A DNA stretch of 45,763 bases from JAPLKX01 sp035530195 (GCA_035530195.1 DATKVG010000194.1:1-45763); one strand, 5' to 3'; positions 8,422 through 16,676 are shown, counted from the first letter of the stretch. Program-made: numbers and translations. The notes: generated from the sequence alone by a model not told the origin.

Positions 8422-8463
8422 TTCGCCCGGATTCTTATCCGCCCGGATTCTTATCCGGGCGAA
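8422..8463. repeat. nested inverted/direct repeat, possible terminator
   Basis: A perfect hairpin GCCCGGAT (8441-8448), loop TCTT, ATCCGGGC (8453-8460), preceded by a second copy of the left arm at 8422-8432 that can instead pair with 8453-8463 (11 bp). Two mutually exclusive foldings are therefore possible. It lies 3' of the secreted-protein gene on the minus strand and just upstream of the MBOAT gene, without a T-run. Confidence 0.65.
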
Positions 8464-8467
8464 TTAC

Positions 8468-8926
8468 CTATTCGGCTTCATCCGTCCATACGGCCCAATA
8501 GATGACGCCCTTGTACTCGTCGAAATAGCGGTTGATGATGCCGCCCATGTAATAGTCGTCGATAGGCGCCTCGAGCGCCATCCGGTGCACGTCGCCCGCG
8601 CGAAACCGCCTCACGTTGCCGCCAACGTCGGGGACGCGCGCGTCCGCCGCCGAGGATCGCGCCTTCTGTGGGTTGTAATGCCCCACGTAGATCGTGTCGC
8701 CCTGGACTGACCCTCGATGCACCGCAGCCACCTTGTATTTCATCACAAACGCGTAATCGTAATTGGCCCGGTTCACGAACTCGCCACGCACCTCCTCCAG
8801 AACCGCCGTCACTTCCACCGTGCCAACCTGCGACACCTTGCTCGGGACAGACTCGACCGGTTTCCCACAACAAATGCACGGCAAAAAAGCCAGCAGGCAC
8901 AGACCAATCGCCGCGGCCTTCATCAT
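8468..8926 (-). CDS. small secreted protein of unknown function
   Basis: 152 residues. Residues 1-21 form a hydrophobic signal sequence ending in PCICCGKP; the cysteines could serve as a lipobox, but the LxxC context is poor. The mature part has a beta-rich pattern (VGTVEVTAVLEEVRGEF, YAFVMKYKVAAVHRG, GDTIYVGHYNPQKA, FRAGDVHRMALEAPID) that looks like a small all-beta domain; I do not recognise the family. Two tandem ATGs are present (8926 and 8923) behind GGGAGG; the second has the better spacing. It is upstream of the MBOAT/AlgX-like pair on the same strand but separated by a palindrome, so co-transcription is uncertain. Confidence 0.65.
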   Translation of the reverse strand: MMKAAAIGLCLLAFLPCICCGKPVESVPSKVSQVGTVEVTAVLEEVRGEFVNRANYDYAFVMKYKVAAVHRGSVQGDTIYVGHYNPQKARSSAADARVPDVGGNVRRFRAGDVHRMALEAPIDDYYMGGIINRYFDEYKGVIYWAVWTDEAE

Positions 8927-8965
8927 GCCTCCCGATTCAGGTTTCAGGAACGTCCAATATTATTA

Positions 8966-9150
8966 TCCCGGAGGGATTCGACAACCGTCAGCCCAGGGTT
9001 GCTCCCGGCCCGTACCATCGCTCAGTATCCGTCACGTGCCGCCGGTCCAAGCCAATGACCCAAGGGACCGTCTCACACCTGTCCAGGGCCGGGAGCTACC
9101 CTGGGTTAACGTTCCACCACGATGAACCCCGGCAGGGGTTCGACAATCTT
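8966..9150. repeat. structured intergenic element, possible dispersed repeat or ncRNA
   Basis: No gene fits 8927-9195. Instead, 8990-9011 and 9086-9107 are inverted repeats of 22 nt (20 of 22 pairs), enclosing an inner stem CGGTCC (9043-9048)/GGACCG (9065-9070). A 3' hairpin AACCCC-GGCA-GGGGTT lies at 9125-9140. The flanks carry related direct repeats (GGATTCGACA around 8974 and GGGTTCGACA around 9136). The arrangement looks like a folded RNA or a mobile palindromic element. Strand is unknown. Confidence 0.6.
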
Positions 9151-9195
9151 CTACACGGGCCTCTCGCGATTCACGCTCAACCTCAGCTTCTTTAC

Positions 9196-10245
9196 TTACC
9201 GGTTTTCCTCGCAAGAAGCAAGCAAGGACCAGTCGGGTTCCCAGGCCTTTTCGAGCATGAGGACCGGCCCGTTTTTCGTATCGGGATGCAGTTTCCGTAG
9301 GTCGGGACTTTCGCCGGTGATCATAGGCGTGTCCTTGGCGCGGACGATGCCCATCGGCGCGCCGGAATCTTCCGATCCGCTGCCATCCTTGGGGCCTTTA
9401 GTAAAAATAATGTACTGCCCGTCGGGCGAAAATGCCCCGCCATAAACGTGCGCCCCATCCTCGCCATACAGCAGCTGTTGCTCGACGCCATCGCCCGACA
9501 CCAGCCACAACTGCGTGTACCCGTAACCGCGTGCGCCGGGCTGGCCTGCCGGCCGCGACGACAGGACGATCCGGTTGCTGTCGGGATGCCAGTCCGGCGT
9601 GCAGTTCTGGTACTTCCGCACGGCATTGACTTCGCCCGACGCCGCGTCCACGCGAACGACCGTCCATGATTCGCCCTGGTTATTGGCGACGCCGCAAAAC
9701 CAGTTGCCGTCCGGCGACCAGAACAGTTGCTGATAAATGCCTTGCCTCGCAAACTCGCGCGCAACCGATTTTGAGTTCAACTCGTAAACTTTGATCCCTT
9801 TGGGGAACAGGCACACGACCTGCCGCCCATCCGGCGACCACGTCGCCCACGGATACTCGCCCTCGCCGCCAAATGCCACCGGATTCGAGCCGTCGGCGTT
9901 CGCCAAGATCAGGTTGCCCTGGAAACCCCACTTGTCGTGGTTGATTTCGGCGCCGCGGTTCAGACGCCGGTACAGCAGCTTCGTCCCGTCGGGCGAAAAC
10001 CTGGGCGCCGCCTCTTCGGCGTTGGGCGTGTTGGTAATGTTGCGCCGCTGCGACCCGTCCGGCCGGGACAGGAACAGGTCCCACGTCCCGTTCTCGCTCC
10101 GCGCGCCGTAAACAAGCCAACCTTTTTCTGCAACCTCTTTCGCGAGCGCATCAACCTCGGGCAAATCCGCCGGTTGCGCAACTGCGTTGAGCGCAAACAG
10201 CAGCAAGACCGCAAAGACCGTCGTCAAGCGTATTGGAGTTGTCAC
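9196..10245 (-). CDS. secreted PD40/TolB-like beta-propeller protein
   Basis: 349 residues: a signal peptide (TTVFAVLLLFALNAVAQ, cleaved near residue 24) and a TolB-like beta-propeller made of PD40 repeats. Several repeats are visible: PRFSPDGTKLLYRR, TWSPDGRQVVCLF, FWSPDGNWFCGV, DWHPDSNRIVLSS and AFSPDGQYIIFTKG, plus SRPDGSQRRNITNTPNAEEAAP, the usual start of such propellers. These proteins bind other proteins or ligands in the periplasm. The start is taken as GTG 10245, giving an immediate signal peptide and a GGGAAAGGG upstream. The longer frame to 10392 would overlap the Hyi-like gene and bury the signal peptide. No Tol-Pal gene is near, so it is not the Tol system TolB. Confidence 0.82.
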   Translation of the reverse strand: MTTPIRLTTVFAVLLLFALNAVAQPADLPEVDALAKEVAEKGWLVYGARSENGTWDLFLSRPDGSQRRNITNTPNAEEAAPRFSPDGTKLLYRRLNRGAEINHDKWGFQGNLILANADGSNPVAFGGEGEYPWATWSPDGRQVVCLFPKGIKVYELNSKSVAREFARQGIYQQLFWSPDGNWFCGVANNQGESWTVVRVDAASGEVNAVRKYQNCTPDWHPDSNRIVLSSRPAGQPGARGYGYTQLWLVSGDGVEQQLLYGEDGAHVYGGAFSPDGQYIIFTKGPKDGSGSEDSGAPMGIVRAKDTPMITGESPDLRKLHPDTKNGPVLMLEKAWEPDWSLLASCEENR

Positions 10246-10300
10246 AACAGACCCTTTCCCAGCTCGCGCACCAACCCGATCCACCCAGCCCCTTTGGACG

Positions 10301-11083
10301 TCAGACTTCAGCGAGCCGCAGGACGTTGCGCATGATGTCGTCGGTGCGGGCGGGATCGCTGGCGCTGAACTCGAGGCCGATATAGCCGTCATAGCCCGAC
10401 CTGGCGATCTTGCTCAGGATAAACTCATAATTCATTTCGCCGGTGCCCGGCTCGTTCCGGCCAGGATTATCGGCGACGTGGAAATGGCCAATCTTAGCGA
10501 TATTGCGCCTGATGTTGCGGACCACGTTGCCTTCGCCCACCTGCTGATGGTAGATGTCAAACAGGATTTTGACCGCCGGGCTGTCGACTTCCTTCATCAT
10601 CTGAAACGCTTCCGCGGACGACGAGAGGTAGTAGCCCTTGTGGTCGACAACCACGTTGAGCGGTTCGAGCACCAGCATGAGCCCCGCGTCTTCAGCGACT
10701 TTCGCGGCGGCCTTCATGGCGGCGACGCACGCCTTATGCTGCTCGTCGCGCGGCACGCCTTTGAGCTCGTTGCCCGTCGTGATGATGAACGTGGTGCAGC
10801 CCAGACGTTTGCCGACCGGGATGCAGTCCTTGACCGCCTTGGCGACTTTCTTGGCGGAGCCTTTGTTTACCATCGAGTCCTCGCCGGACCACGGGGTGTT
10901 CACGCAGCAGACGGCCGTCGCCAGGCCCGCGTCTTTCGCGGCGCGCTCGATGGCCTCGAGATCCTTGTCCCACCAGCTCCAGAACTCGTAGGCCTTGTAC
11001 CCGACTGCGGCCGCCCGGTTGATCCGCTCGGGGAACGGCACGTCCTTCCACAACATCTCGACACACGGCGACAACTTCAGCAT
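10301..11083 (-). CDS. hydroxypyruvate isomerase-like sugar isomerase (AP-endonuclease family 2 TIM barrel)
   Basis: 260 residues of the xylose-isomerase-like TIM-barrel superfamily, closest in feel to Hyi, which interconverts hydroxypyruvate and tartronate semialdehyde. Seen: MLKLSPCVEMLW start, VGYKAYEFWSWW, LEPLNVVVDHKGYYL with the metal-binding Glu, LFDIYHQQVGEGN (Asp/His metal ligands), GHFHVADNPGRNEPGTGEMNY and YIGLEFSASD with the last Glu. The start at 11083 has GGGAGGT upstream and matches the family; an in-frame extension to 11308 is rejected. Located 5' of the PD40 gene and 3' of a tiny membrane protein gene, all leftward, in a block of sugar-acid enzymes. Confidence 0.87.
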   Translation of the reverse strand: MLKLSPCVEMLWKDVPFPERINRAAAVGYKAYEFWSWWDKDLEAIERAAKDAGLATAVCCVNTPWSGEDSMVNKGSAKKVAKAVKDCIPVGKRLGCTTFIITTGNELKGVPRDEQHKACVAAMKAAAKVAEDAGLMLVLEPLNVVVDHKGYYLSSSAEAFQMMKEVDSPAVKILFDIYHQQVGEGNVVRNIRRNIAKIGHFHVADNPGRNEPGTGEMNYEFILSKIARSGYDGYIGLEFSASDPARTDDIMRNVLRLAEV

Positions 11084-11106
11084 GAGAGACCTCCCGTCCG
11101 GCGGTT

Positions 11107-11220
11107 TCAGTCGCCCGGTTTGGTGTCGCCGTTCTCGCCGCCATCCTCGCGGACCGCGATGATAACCCACAACACCAGCGACGCCACCAGCAACCCCATA
11201 TAAACGTAGTAATAAACCAT
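11107..11220 (-). CDS. possible 37-residue single-pass membrane protein
   Basis: A small frame starting MVYYYVYMGLLVASLVLWVI, one hydrophobic helix, then a charged tail VREDGGENGDTKPGD. It ends 23 nt before the Hyi-like gene on the same strand. The ribosome-binding site is weak and the frame is open upstream, so the call rests on the helix-plus-charged-tail pattern and spacing. It could regulate or anchor a neighbour; no function is assigned. Confidence 0.4.
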   Translation of the reverse strand: MVYYYVYMGLLVASLVLWVIIAVREDGGENGDTKPGD

Positions 11221-11281
11221 GTTGTTCACCCAACTTGTTGCCACCATCATAACAGCCCGCAACCTGGCGTTTCCAGCAAAC

Positions 11282-11308
11282 ATTGTGGTGCGGGCGTCTC
11301 GCCTGCAC
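11282..11308. repeat. 27-bp repeat shared with 30287-30313 (inverted copy)
   Basis: The 27 bases here are the exact reverse complement of 30287-30313, nearly 19 kb away. The sequence is itself an imperfect hairpin (GTGCRGGCG ... CGCCYGCAC type). It lies in an intergenic stretch rich in palindromes. Confidence 0.85.
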
Positions 11309-11346
11309 AGGCAGAAAGCCAGGGGAATTGCCCGGGCGCTACCGTA

Positions 11347-11421
11347 GAAGCGGCGTCCCCGCCGCTTCATTTCCATCCCCCAGGCTGAGGTGTTGGAAAT
11401 AACGCGACGGGGACGTCGCGT
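11347..11421. repeat. two RRGA-loop hairpins downstream of the enolase-superfamily gene
   Basis: GAAGCGGCG-TCCC-CGCCGCTTC at 11347-11368 and ACGCGACG-GGGA-CGTCGCGT at 11402-11421, both perfect stems with four-base loops. The first has the same stem as 31505-31526. They lie immediately 3' of the leftward gene ending at 11438 and could act in termination or message stability. Confidence 0.7.
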
Positions 11422-11437
11422 CTACGATACGCAGGGA

Positions 11438-12817
11438 TTACATAACGATCTCGGGCAGCTCGCGCTTGATCTCCTGCAATCTGTAGCCGAAACCCGGCCC
11501 CGACACGGTCTCGAGCCGGATTTCGCCGTTCCGCCGCTGGTACAGGCCGGGGTGGACCCGCGCTTCCGGCATCGAGGCTTCGGGATAGAACTGCATCGCG
11601 TTTGTCTCGACGCCCATGATGGTGCCGGCGTGCGCCGCAAGCAGGACGTGTGGGATCTGGGCAAGCATCGGGTTCGTCAGGTCCTGCACCATGAGGGCCA
11701 TCCCGTGGGCTTTGGCCCAGCACAGGCTGAGCAGCGCGCCGGTCTGCGTTTTGCACGTCTTGAGTGCCACACCCGTCCAACCCAGCTCGCGCCCGAGCCG
11801 GACGAGCCGCCAGTCATGGGCGCTTTCGTCCATGAACAGCGGCTTCCGCGCCGAAACGGATTGCACGTCAATCCGGTTTGCCTCGAGATCGTACGGGAAC
11901 GGCTGCTCGACGTAGAGGATCGCGTCCCAAATGCGCGGGTGCTCGGCTTTAAGCCGGTCGAGGATATCGTTGACGTACCCCGGCTCGGTGACGGTGCAAT
12001 TGAAATCGGTGCTGAGCCACTCGACGCCGCTGCCCAGCCCAATATGGCCCACTTTCACGAGCCGATCATAGTCCCACACGGCGTCGTCGCCGCGCAACTT
12101 CACCTTGAGACATTTCAAACCGTCCCGTGCAATCCAGTCTTCAAGAAGCACGGGATACCCGTCATCGGGCCGGTCCCCTTCGTCGGCGATCGAGATCAGG
12201 TCTTTTCCCCCGACGAGGTGCCACGCGGGCAGCGCATCGGGCCGGGGAAACACCAGGAAATCGCGCGGCCATTTGCCGGCGAAAGTTTGACGCGGCTCGA
12301 TGTATGCCGCGAGATCCTCGTTGAGGAACTCCGGCGAGTACATCTCGTAAACAGGCCGGCCCGCGGCGATGCCCCACGCGTCATGGAGCGCGATGTCGAA
12401 CGCCGAGCAACAAACAAGCCCCGCAAGCCACGGGATCGGCTCGCGCCCGGCCCGTTCGGCGTTGGCCTCGGCCAGCACGCATGTCAATTGTTCTTGCTGG
12501 AACGCGTGGCCAACCTGCATCGCGTCACCGGTGCAGTCAAACCCGCTCCACGCGCGCGCCATCCGCACGCACAACGACTTGAGCGCGCCGTGGCGCTCCT
12601 CATAGCTCAACGCGCTCGGCCACACCCATTGCACGCTCAGCGGCGTCTCGCCCCACCCGCAAAACTCGGCGCCCGAAACGGTGCGAACGCGCAACCTAAC
12701 CCGCGCACACGTAACGCTGGTGAGCGTCTCCGGCCCGAACTTCAGCGGCACGCGCGTCGTCACCGGCAGGAAGTAAAGAGAGACTTCCACCGGCTGCACG
12801 TTGGTTGATTTCGGCAT
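11438..12817 (-). CDS. enolase-superfamily (mandelate racemase/muconate lactonizing) enzyme
   Basis: 459 residues. The family abstracts a proton alpha to a carboxylate of sugar acids or cycloisomerises dienes, using Mg2+. Seen: catalytic K238-V-K240 in LKVKLRG; metal ligands D271 (STDFN), E304 (YVEQPFP) and D330/E331 (FMDES); and K353 in LKTCKTQTG, the second catalytic lysine of the MLE-type arrangement. The N-terminal capping domain spans ~1-150 and the barrel follows. It is longer than the usual ~370 residues because of inserts at ~155-235. Substrate not predictable; with the Hyi-like isomerase, TIM-barrel isomerase and Gfo/Idh protein nearby, a sugar-acid dehydratase or racemase role is plausible. 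Transcribed leftward after the E1 gene with a palindrome between. Confidence 0.85.
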   Translation of the reverse strand: MPKSTNVQPVEVSLYFLPVTTRVPLKFGPETLTSVTCARVRLRVRTVSGAEFCGWGETPLSVQWVWPSALSYEERHGALKSLCVRMARAWSGFDCTGDAMQVGHAFQQEQLTCVLAEANAERAGREPIPWLAGLVCCSAFDIALHDAWGIAAGRPVYEMYSPEFLNEDLAAYIEPRQTFAGKWPRDFLVFPRPDALPAWHLVGGKDLISIADEGDRPDDGYPVLLEDWIARDGLKCLKVKLRGDDAVWDYDRLVKVGHIGLGSGVEWLSTDFNCTVTEPGYVNDILDRLKAEHPRIWDAILYVEQPFPYDLEANRIDVQSVSARKPLFMDESAHDWRLVRLGRELGWTGVALKTCKTQTGALLSLCWAKAHGMALMVQDLTNPMLAQIPHVLLAAHAGTIMGVETNAMQFYPEASMPEARVHPGLYQRRNGEIRLETVSGPGFGYRLQEIKRELPEIVM

Positions 12818-12868
12818 GCTTCCTTTTTAACCACAAAGAACACAAACGATAATATTCTTTGCGCATGT

Positions 12869-12914
12869 TGGGACGCCCCCCGGCCACGCCAAAGGCGTGG
12901 TGGGGGGTGTCCCA
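12869..12914. repeat. nested palindromic element (GGGACRCCCCCC family)
   Basis: Outer arms GGGACGCCCCCC (12870-12881) and GGGGGGTGTCCC (12902-12913) enclose an inner hairpin CCACGCC-AAA-GGCGTGG (12884-12900). It lies 3' of the fused E1 gene (stop at 12957, minus strand). Related copies occur at 16567-16600, 16641-16674, 30335-30385 and 31560-31625. Confidence 0.85.
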
Positions 12915-12956
12915 CTTTTGAATCCGGAATCAGGTTCCCTTGGTTGTGGCTTTTCG

Positions 12957-15500
12957 CTAAAGCGCGCCGTATTTCGACTGCCGCAGAAAATCTGCGCCCG
13001 TGCGTTGTGTTGACGGCTGATAGCCCGGCAATGGCTTTATTTGCGCGTGGTACGCGTCGAGGAGCCAGGCTGGCTGCGGGAAGTACTCTTTTTCCAACTC
13101 GGCCGGCGGCACAATCCAGTTGTTCGCCCCGACAACGCAGACAGGCGCGTCAAGGTGGTCGAACGCGATCTGCGCGATCTGACCCGCGATGGTGTGCAGG
13201 TAACTGCCGCGTTCACAGGCATCGCTGGCCAGGATGAGCTTGCCGGTCTTCTTGACCGACTCGAACAACACCTCGTGGTCAAACGGAACCAGCGCCCGCC
13301 CGTCGATCAGTTCCACCGATATCCCGAACTCTTTTTCGAACCGTTTTATCGCCTCCGCGGCGACGTACAGCGTGGCGCCGAACGTCAGGATGGTCAGGTC
13401 GCTGCCTTCTTTGATAACCGCGGGCCGGCCGATGGGCACGGTGTAATACTCGGCGGGCACGCCCTGCTGCCAGAAGATCTCGGTCTGGTTGTAAAGCCGC
13501 TGGCTCTCGAAAAACACGACCGGGTCGTCGCCAAGCAGTGCGGTGGCCATCATGCCCTTGGCGTCGTACGGCGTCGCAGGGAACGCGACTTTCAGCCCGG
13601 GCATGTGCGCAGCGAGCGCCGTCCAGTCCTGCGAGTGTTGGGCGCCGTACTTGCTCCCCACCGATACCCGCAACACCACCGGCATCCGGCAGTAGCCGCC
13701 CGACATCGCCTGCCATTTCGCCAACTGGTTGAACACCTCGTCGCCCGCACGGCCCATGAAGTCGCAGTACATCAACTCCGCGATCACGCGACCGCCCTCG
13801 ATCGCGTAACCCACCGCCGAGCCGACGATCGCGCCTTCCGAAATCGGCGTGTTGAACAGCCGGTGGTACGGCAGCGCCTCGGTTAGCCCCTGGTAAACGG
13901 CGAACGCACCGCCCCAATCCCGGTTTTCCTCGCCATACGCGACAAGCCTCGAGTCGTTGTAGAAATGATGCACGATCGACTCGAAAATAGCGTCCCCGAA
14001 CGTGACCGCCTTCGCGCCTTTTAACACCGACCCGTCATCGGCGATGCCTTTCCGCGATTTCTTGGCAATCGTCTGTACACGCGCGATCTGATCCATCGGG
14101 ATCAGGACGTCGTTGGGCCGCTCGAGCCCCGGCAACTTGTCTTGCAGCGTGTTTGAGAACGTGAAATCGGCCAGCCCGCCCGGCGCGGCCAGCGTGAGCC
14201 GCGGCGACACGTCGAGGCTCGATGCGAGCCGGCAAGCCTTGCTAACCTTGCGTTTCGCGTAGGCTCTGACCTCGTCGAGATTGGCCTGGGTTGCGACGCC
14301 CGCCTCGATCAGCTTCTGGCCGAACTCGGCCAGCGGGTCGACCTGCCGCCACAGGTCGATCTCCTTGCGCTCGCGATACGACGACTGATCGCTCGGCGAA
14401 TGGCCCGTCTGCCGGTAGCAAAGCACGTCGAGCAAGATCGGTCCGCCTTCTTTCTTAATCGTGGCGATTTTGCGGGCGTACGCGTCGGCCAGCGCCAGCG
14501 GGTTGTTCCCGTCGACCGTCTCGGCGTGCATGTTTTCCGGGTTGACGGCGGCGGCGACTCGCGCCAGGCATTCAAACCCCATCGTCTCGCCGATCGGTTG
14601 ACCGCCCATCCCGTAGAAATTGTCCATGAAGTTGAAAATGATGGGCGGCCCGCCGCGGTGCTCCTCGTCCCACAAGTTTCTGAACTGGCCCATCGCCGAG
14701 ATACCCAGCGCCTCCCACACCGGCCCGCAGCCGATCGACGCGTCGCCGATGTTTGCAACGACGATGCCTTTCTGTCGCCGGATCTTTTTATAGAGCGCGG
14801 CGCCCGCGGCGATGTCGCCGCTGCCGCCCACGATCGCGTTGTTCGGGAAAATGCCGAACGGGCAGAAGAACGCGTGCATCGACCCGCCCATCCCTTTGTT
14901 GAACCCGTACGCGCGCCCGAAAATCTCCGCCAGCAAACCGTACAGGAGGTAATCAACGCCCAATTCCTCTTCTTCGTCCGTGGCGAATTGCCCCTTTTTC
15001 GAGGTCCCGCCCACCGCGATCTTCAGCGGCGTCCACACCGGGTCGTTCTGTTCGACCACATCGAGCGTCACCCCGCCCATGTAACCTTCCATGATGCCAC
15101 GAAGCGCAGTTCCTTTGAGTTCCAAAACGGCGCGCAGACCCTTTGCGATGATTTCACCGTGGCTGCGGTGGCTGCCGAAAATGTGGTCGTCGACTCCGAG
15201 GTGGAAGGCCTCGCCGACCGCGGCCGCTTCCTGGCCGAGGCTGAGATGGGCGGGCCCGGCATGCTGGTAGCTGATACCCTCGTAGGCGCCCAGCTTTTTG
15301 ATCTGGTCCAGCATGGTTTCGAACTCGCGGATGATGGCCATGTCGCGGTAGATGCGCATGCACGACACCGGCGTGACGGCGGGATTTTTCGCGAGCTCTT
15401 CTTTGAGCGTCTTCTTATACGCGTTAATCGGAATCGAGCCCAGTTCGAGCGTCTTGGACTTGCGTACCGTTTCGGGCACAACCATCAATTTCTTAGTCAT
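12957..15500 (-). CDS. fused 2-oxoacid dehydrogenase E1 (alpha + beta subunits), TPP-dependent
   Basis: 847 residues: an E1-alpha-like half (~1-420) joined to an E1-beta-like half (~510-847). The complex decarboxylates pyruvate, acetoin or branched-chain oxoacids and passes the acyl group to an E2 lipoyl domain. Seen in alpha: RDMAIIREFETMLDQIKKLGAYEG, HLSLGQEA, FGSHRSHGEIIAKG and the thiamine-pyrophosphate motif GDAS 252-255 through NFMDNFYGMGG. In beta: TFGDAIFES, GEENRDWGGAF, NTPISEGAIVGSAVGYA and DGRALVPFDHE. Both halves look complete. No E2 or E3 gene is in the window. The start at 15500 is chosen over 15578 because the upstream 26 residues form an implausible leader. It is divergent from the TIM-barrel isomerase gene. 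Confidence 0.9.
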   Translation of the reverse strand: MTKKLMVVPETVRKSKTLELGSIPINAYKKTLKEELAKNPAVTPVSCMRIYRDMAIIREFETMLDQIKKLGAYEGISYQHAGPAHLSLGQEAAAVGEAFHLGVDDHIFGSHRSHGEIIAKGLRAVLELKGTALRGIMEGYMGGVTLDVVEQNDPVWTPLKIAVGGTSKKGQFATDEEEELGVDYLLYGLLAEIFGRAYGFNKGMGGSMHAFFCPFGIFPNNAIVGGSGDIAAGAALYKKIRRQKGIVVANIGDASIGCGPVWEALGISAMGQFRNLWDEEHRGGPPIIFNFMDNFYGMGGQPIGETMGFECLARVAAAVNPENMHAETVDGNNPLALADAYARKIATIKKEGGPILLDVLCYRQTGHSPSDQSSYRERKEIDLWRQVDPLAEFGQKLIEAGVATQANLDEVRAYAKRKVSKACRLASSLDVSPRLTLAAPGGLADFTFSNTLQDKLPGLERPNDVLIPMDQIARVQTIAKKSRKGIADDGSVLKGAKAVTFGDAIFESIVHHFYNDSRLVAYGEENRDWGGAFAVYQGLTEALPYHRLFNTPISEGAIVGSAVGYAIEGGRVIAELMYCDFMGRAGDEVFNQLAKWQAMSGGYCRMPVVLRVSVGSKYGAQHSQDWTALAAHMPGLKVAFPATPYDAKGMMATALLGDDPVVFFESQRLYNQTEIFWQQGVPAEYYTVPIGRPAVIKEGSDLTILTFGATLYVAAEAIKRFEKEFGISVELIDGRALVPFDHEVLFESVKKTGKLILASDACERGSYLHTIAGQIAQIAFDHLDAPVCVVGANNWIVPPAELEKEYFPQPAWLLDAYHAQIKPLPGYQPSTQRTGADFLRQSKYGAL

Positions 15501-15576
15501 CACCAAACCCTTGCTTCCCGGCGCTGGTTCCGGGTATTTAGAGGCAAAAACCGGCATTAACAGGAGAATCGAGAAC

Positions 15577-15582
15577 ATTATA
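15577..15582 (-). promoter_or_regulatory. putative -10 box for the fused E1 gene
   Basis: TATAAT on the minus strand, 77 nt before the E1 start, in the divergent region with the isomerase promoter. No clear -35 at the right spacing. Confidence 0.35.
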
Positions 15583-15620
15583 GCAAACGCCGGAGGGCGG
15601 TGACACCTTGTCCCGGCGCC

Positions 15621-15649
15621 TTGGGATTCAGCCGGAATTCGCGTAGAAT
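15621..15649 (+). promoter_or_regulatory. putative sigma-70-type promoter for the TIM-barrel isomerase gene
   Basis: TTGGGA (15621-15626), exactly 17 nt, TAGAAT (15644-15649), then AAGGAGG at 15661-15667 and ATG at 15676. The best-formed promoter seen in the window. Confidence 0.55.
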
Positions 15650-15675
15650 ATCACCGCGTGAAGGAGGCGCGCGCG

Positions 15676-16560
15676 ATGAAACCGGTCCTGTTTTCCGTAA
15701 GTTACGCGGGGTTGTGGGGGCAGGCAACACTCGAGTTGCCGGAGTTCCTTGAAAAAGCCGCGCAACTCGGGTTTCCCGCCGTCGAGCTGATGGCGAAACG
15801 GCCTCATCTGTCCGTGCTCGATATAACGGAAGAGAGCGCGGCGCGGCTGGCCGACAAGGCGCGCCGTCTCGGCCTCGAAATCAGCACCATCGCCGCCTAC
15901 ACCGACTTCACCGCGAGCACCGCCGCGACCGAGGTGCCGTTCGGCGAGATGCAGGTGGCGTACATCCAGCAATTGGCGCGGCTGGGCCGGGCGCTCGGCG
16001 CGCGCATCATCCGCGTGTTCACCGGCTATATGACCGACGAAGCCTCCTACAAGGCCGACTGGGACAAATGCGTGACCGCCGTGCGCGATTGCGCAGACGC
16101 GGCCGGCGGCGAAGGACTCATCCTGGGCGTCCAAAACCACCACGACGTGGCGGGCGGGTCGGCGGCGTATCTCGAGTTTCTCGCCGACGTGGGAAGGCCC
16201 AACTGCAAAGCCATGTTCGACCCGTGGGCGCCCGCGTTGCAGGGCGAGGATTTGTACTCATGGGCCAAAGCCGCCGCGCCGTATATGGTGCAGACGACCC
16301 TCGCCGATTACGTCCGGCTCAACCGATATGCGTATCAACCCGGCCTGGTGAATTACCGGGAAGTGCCCGCGATGGTGCGCGCGGTACCGCTCGGCGAGGG
16401 GTTTATCGACTTCGATGCGTTTTTCCGCGGCCTCAAAGAAGGTGGTTTCGACGGGTACGTCGCGTACGAGATGTGCTCGCCACTTCGCGGTGGCGGCTCA
16501 CTCGAAAACCTCGACGCCACAGCCCGGAAAAGCCTCGACGTAATCAAAACCCTCATTTGA
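15676..16560 (+). CDS. sugar phosphate isomerase/epimerase family TIM barrel
   Basis: 294 residues of the xylose-isomerase-like superfamily. Seen: KPVLFSVSYAGLWGQATLELPEFLEKAAQLGFPAVELM start, ALGARIIRVFTGY, LILGVQNHHDVAGGS (metal-site region), CKAMFDPWAPALQGEDL, and GYVAYEMCSPLRGGGSLENLD near the end, where the final Glu binds metal. The family isomerises or epimerises free sugars, inositols or keto-acids; the exact reaction cannot be told. The start at 15676 is set by AAGGAGG eight nt upstream; an earlier GTG at 15658 lacks such a site. A nested palindrome follows the stop directly. Confidence 0.85.
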   Translation: MKPVLFSVSYAGLWGQATLELPEFLEKAAQLGFPAVELMAKRPHLSVLDITEESAARLADKARRLGLEISTIAAYTDFTASTAATEVPFGEMQVAYIQQLARLGRALGARIIRVFTGYMTDEASYKADWDKCVTAVRDCADAAGGEGLILGVQNHHDVAGGSAAYLEFLADVGRPNCKAMFDPWAPALQGEDLYSWAKAAAPYMVQTTLADYVRLNRYAYQPGLVNYREVPAMVRAVPLGEGFIDFDAFFRGLKEGGFDGYVAYEMCSPLRGGGSLENLDATARKSLDVIKTLI

Positions 16561-16566
16561 CAAGTT

Positions 16567-16600
16567 GGGACGGCCCCCGGGCTTTTGTGGGGGGTGTCTC
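16567..16600. repeat. palindromic element, GGGACRCCCCCC family
   Basis: GGGACGGCCCCCGGG followed by GTGGGGGGTGTCTC; the arms are imperfect and the loop is CTTTT. It begins 6 nt after the isomerase stop. Confidence 0.75.
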
Positions 16601-16640
16601 ACTTTTTAGGCCCAATGGCACAAAGAACTATGAAGAACTA

Positions 16641-16674
16641 TGGGACACCCCCCACAACTGCCGGGGGGCGTCCC
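16641..16674. repeat. palindromic element, GGGACRCCCCCC family
   Basis: TGGGACACCCCCCACA pairs with GGGGGGCGTCCC across a short spacer. It abuts the stop of the NYN gene. Together with the element at 16567 it forms a back-to-back pair between two convergent genes. Confidence 0.8.
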
Positions 16675-16676
16675 GA

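Noticed and set aside
9196..10245. TolB of the Tol-Pal system
   Set aside because: It has PD40 repeats and a signal peptide but lacks the TolB N-terminal domain and tol/pal neighbours.
11390..12808. A 472-codon plus-strand frame opposite the enolase-superfamily gene
   Set aside because: The minus-strand protein has all metal and lysine residues of its family; the plus frame is a GC-rich shadow.
14400..15560. A 386-codon plus-strand frame opposite the E1 gene
   Set aside because: The minus frame shows the complete thiamine-pyrophosphate motif; this is a shadow.
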